Assembly (NCBI RefSeq): GCF_022869005.1 | Contig: NZ_JALIEA010000013.1 | Location: 1 to 64,000, forward strand | Reading direction: 5' to 3' | Source: Corynebacterium kalidii | GTDB lineage: Bacteria > Actinomycetota > Actinomycetes > Mycobacteriales > Mycobacteriaceae | DNA: 64,000 nucleotides | Shown here: in pieces, positions 62,906-64,000 of the stretch | How the letters are laid out: every line of letters starts with the position of its first letter | Position numbering within the stretch: the stretch's first letter is position 1 | Program-made: the position numbers and the translations under genes | The notes under the pieces: model-generated | What the model was told of the DNA's origin: nothing | The model's input: only the letters and a program-made list of their open reading frames with translations | The model's database searches: none

Positions 62906-63857
62906 CCAGTGCACGGTCCCGGTGGTCGTCCAGGCCATGCGGGTGGAGGCCGACGGCGTCCTGTCCCTGGAACTCCGCCGGCCCGACGGGACGGCCCTGC
63001 CGTCGTGGACCCCCGGGGCCCACCTCGACGTGGCCGTCGGCAACGGACTCGTCCGGCAGTACTCGCTGTGCGGTGACCCCGCGGACACGGGTACCTACCG
63101 GCTCGGCGTCCTTAAGGAGGTCGCCGGACGGGGCGGCTCCGTGCAGGTGCACGACGTCCTCCGGCCCGGCCAGGAGATCGCCGTGTCGGAACCGCGGAAC
63201 AACTTCGCGGTCAACGACAACGGCAAGCCGCTGGTCTTCATCGCCGGCGGGATCGGCATCACCCCGATCCTCGCGATGGCACGGGAGGCCGCGGCCACCG
63301 GGCGGGACTTCCACCTCTACTACGGAGGCCGGACCCGGGCGTCGATGGCCTTCCTCGACGAGATCGCCGCCCTCGGTGACCACGCCACGGTCACCAGTGA
63401 CGACGAGGACGGCATCCTCGACCTCGACGGCATCCTCGCCGGGCTGGAGGACGGTGACCGCGAAGTCTACGTCTGCGGCCCGACCGGGCTCCTCGACGCG
63501 GTCGAGGCGAGGTCGGAGGCGTGGCCGGACGGCACGTTCCACTGCGAACGGTTCGTCGCCCGGAAGGTCGAGGCCCCGGTCGACGGGGAACGGGAGTTCA
63601 CCGTCGTCTGCGCCGACAGTGGCGTCCGGGTGACCGTCCCGGTGGACTGCACCATCCTCGGCGAACTGGAGAAGGCGGGGATCGACCTGCCCCACTCCTG
63701 CCGGGAAGGCACCTGCGGCACCTGCGAGACGGACATCGTCTCCGGCGTCCCCGACCACCGCGACTCCCTGCTGTCCCGTGAGGAGCGGGAGTCCGGGGAG
63801 ACGATGCTGATCTGCGTCTCCCGGGCGGCGTCGGACGTCCTCGAACTCGACATCTGA
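62898..63857 (+). CDS. Flavin/NAD/2Fe-2S oxygenase reductase (vanillate-type)
   Basis: 319-residue electron-transfer protein: FMN-binding domain first (VRQYSLCGDPAD), then the NAD site (GGIGITPILAMA, CGPTGLLDAVE) and a C-terminal ferredoxin domain with CREGTCGTCETD and the last Cys in LICVSRA. This is the layout of class IA reductases for Rieske oxygenases such as VanB. Such a reductase predicts a Rieske oxygenase gene close by; none is within the window. Overlaps the TPP gene by eight bases. Confidence 0.92.
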   Translation: MSDQCTVPVVVQAMRVEADGVLSLELRRPDGTALPSWTPGAHLDVAVGNGLVRQYSLCGDPADTGTYRLGVLKEVAGRGGSVQVHDVLRPGQEIAVSEPRNNFAVNDNGKPLVFIAGGIGITPILAMAREAAATGRDFHLYYGGRTRASMAFLDEIAALGDHATVTSDDEDGILDLDGILAGLEDGDREVYVCGPTGLLDAVEARSEAWPDGTFHCERFVARKVEAPVDGEREFTVVCADSGVRVTVPVDCTILGELEKAGIDLPHSCREGTCGTCETDIVSGVPDHRDSLLSREERESGETMLICVSRAASDVLELDI

Positions 63858-63901
63858 CGGCATCTGAAGAATCCGCAACTGACCAGGAGGAATGACTGAC
63901 C

Positions 63902-64000
63902 ATGACACGCTACCTTGAACCGACGCAATCGCGGCACGGCGCACCGACCAACTACGAGTTGCAGCTCGCCCACGCCGTCGAGGCCCTGTTCAGCGCCGGG
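63902..64000 (+). CDS. Truncated gene, possibly recombinase-like HTH protein
   Basis: Only 33 codons are present (MTRYLEPTQSRHGAPTNYEL...) before the window ends. AGGAGG precedes the ATG by about 12 bases. The text resembles the short 'recombinase-like helix-turn-helix' proteins I recall beside Rieske oxygenase genes, but the match is not secure. It continues the operon. Confidence 0.45.
   Translation, partial: MTRYLEPTQSRHGAPTNYELQLAHAVEALFSAG

Overview
The window is high-GC actinobacterial chromosome. Family content (DasR/NagR-type GlcNAc regulon, paired clpP genes with a ClgR/PopR-type regulator, LtrA, PucR and UTRA-type GntR regulators), frequent GTG starts and several probable leaderless starts fit a mycolic-acid actinobacterium, most likely Corynebacterium. 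The species cannot be fixed from this sequence alone. No rRNA, tRNA, CRISPR array or transposase was recognised. Most genes are very GC-rich; the clear exception is 4268-7548, which is much more AT-rich by eye and looks acquired.

Layout. 1-4123: 3' end of ctaD (cytochrome oxidase subunit I), an alpha/beta hydrolase, two small secreted proteins with related helical repeats, and a YbjQ-type protein. 4268-7548: a two-gene cassette (MutT-like NUDIX plus a PLD-nuclease/SF2-helicase/DUF3427 protein), the best candidate for a poorly described, possibly antiphage system. 7747-8085: non-coding, with a cluster of DnaA boxes. 8086-10302: D-amino-acid oxidase-like, PNPOx-like and RibD/DHFR-like genes. 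10381-11900: a PopR/ClgR-like regulator ending in Ala-Ala, convergent with a two-gene clpP operon in which one ClpP keeps the catalytic triad and the other has lost it. 12126-17101: nagE-nagB-nagA for N-acetylglucosamine, with a divergent GntR regulator and two dre-like operators. 17155-22611: a peptide-use operon (class V aminotransferase, PepE, DUF1177, OPT transporter) with a divergent IclR. 22666-25966: small membrane protein, TetR/SDR pair, SnoaL-like protein, LtrA.

25991-47944 is a polyamine/agmatine/arginine-to-succinate island. An eight-gene, tightly coupled minus-strand operon (flavin amine oxidase, Usp, APC permease, agmatine deiminase, amidase, NCS1 permease, amidohydrolase, aldehyde dehydrogenase) is followed by TetR, an agmatinase-family ureohydrolase, a XRE-cupin regulator, an SSS transporter, a TPP enzyme, PucR, gabT and gabD. 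Together these could convert agmatine, putrescine or arginine to GABA and then succinate.

48118-55254: aquaporin, then a phosphonate divergon (PhnE/PhnC/PhnD transporter plus FAD oxidoreductase on one strand; GntR and a phosphonatase-like HAD on the other) and a RidA-MarR pair. 55666-64000: the start of a long catabolic operon (aldehyde dehydrogenase, two-domain VOC/extradiol dioxygenase, alpha/beta hydrolase, cupin, two SDRs, TPP decarboxylase, 2Fe-2S flavin reductase and a truncated last gene). It looks like an aromatic or cyclic-compound pathway whose oxygenase would lie just past the end. A motif shared between the promoters of ridA-marR and this operon suggests that MarR controls both.

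A recurring feature is short 9-bp tandem repeats placed at gene starts or ends (1462, 13303, 24439, 45046), the largest being seven copies in the gabT leader.
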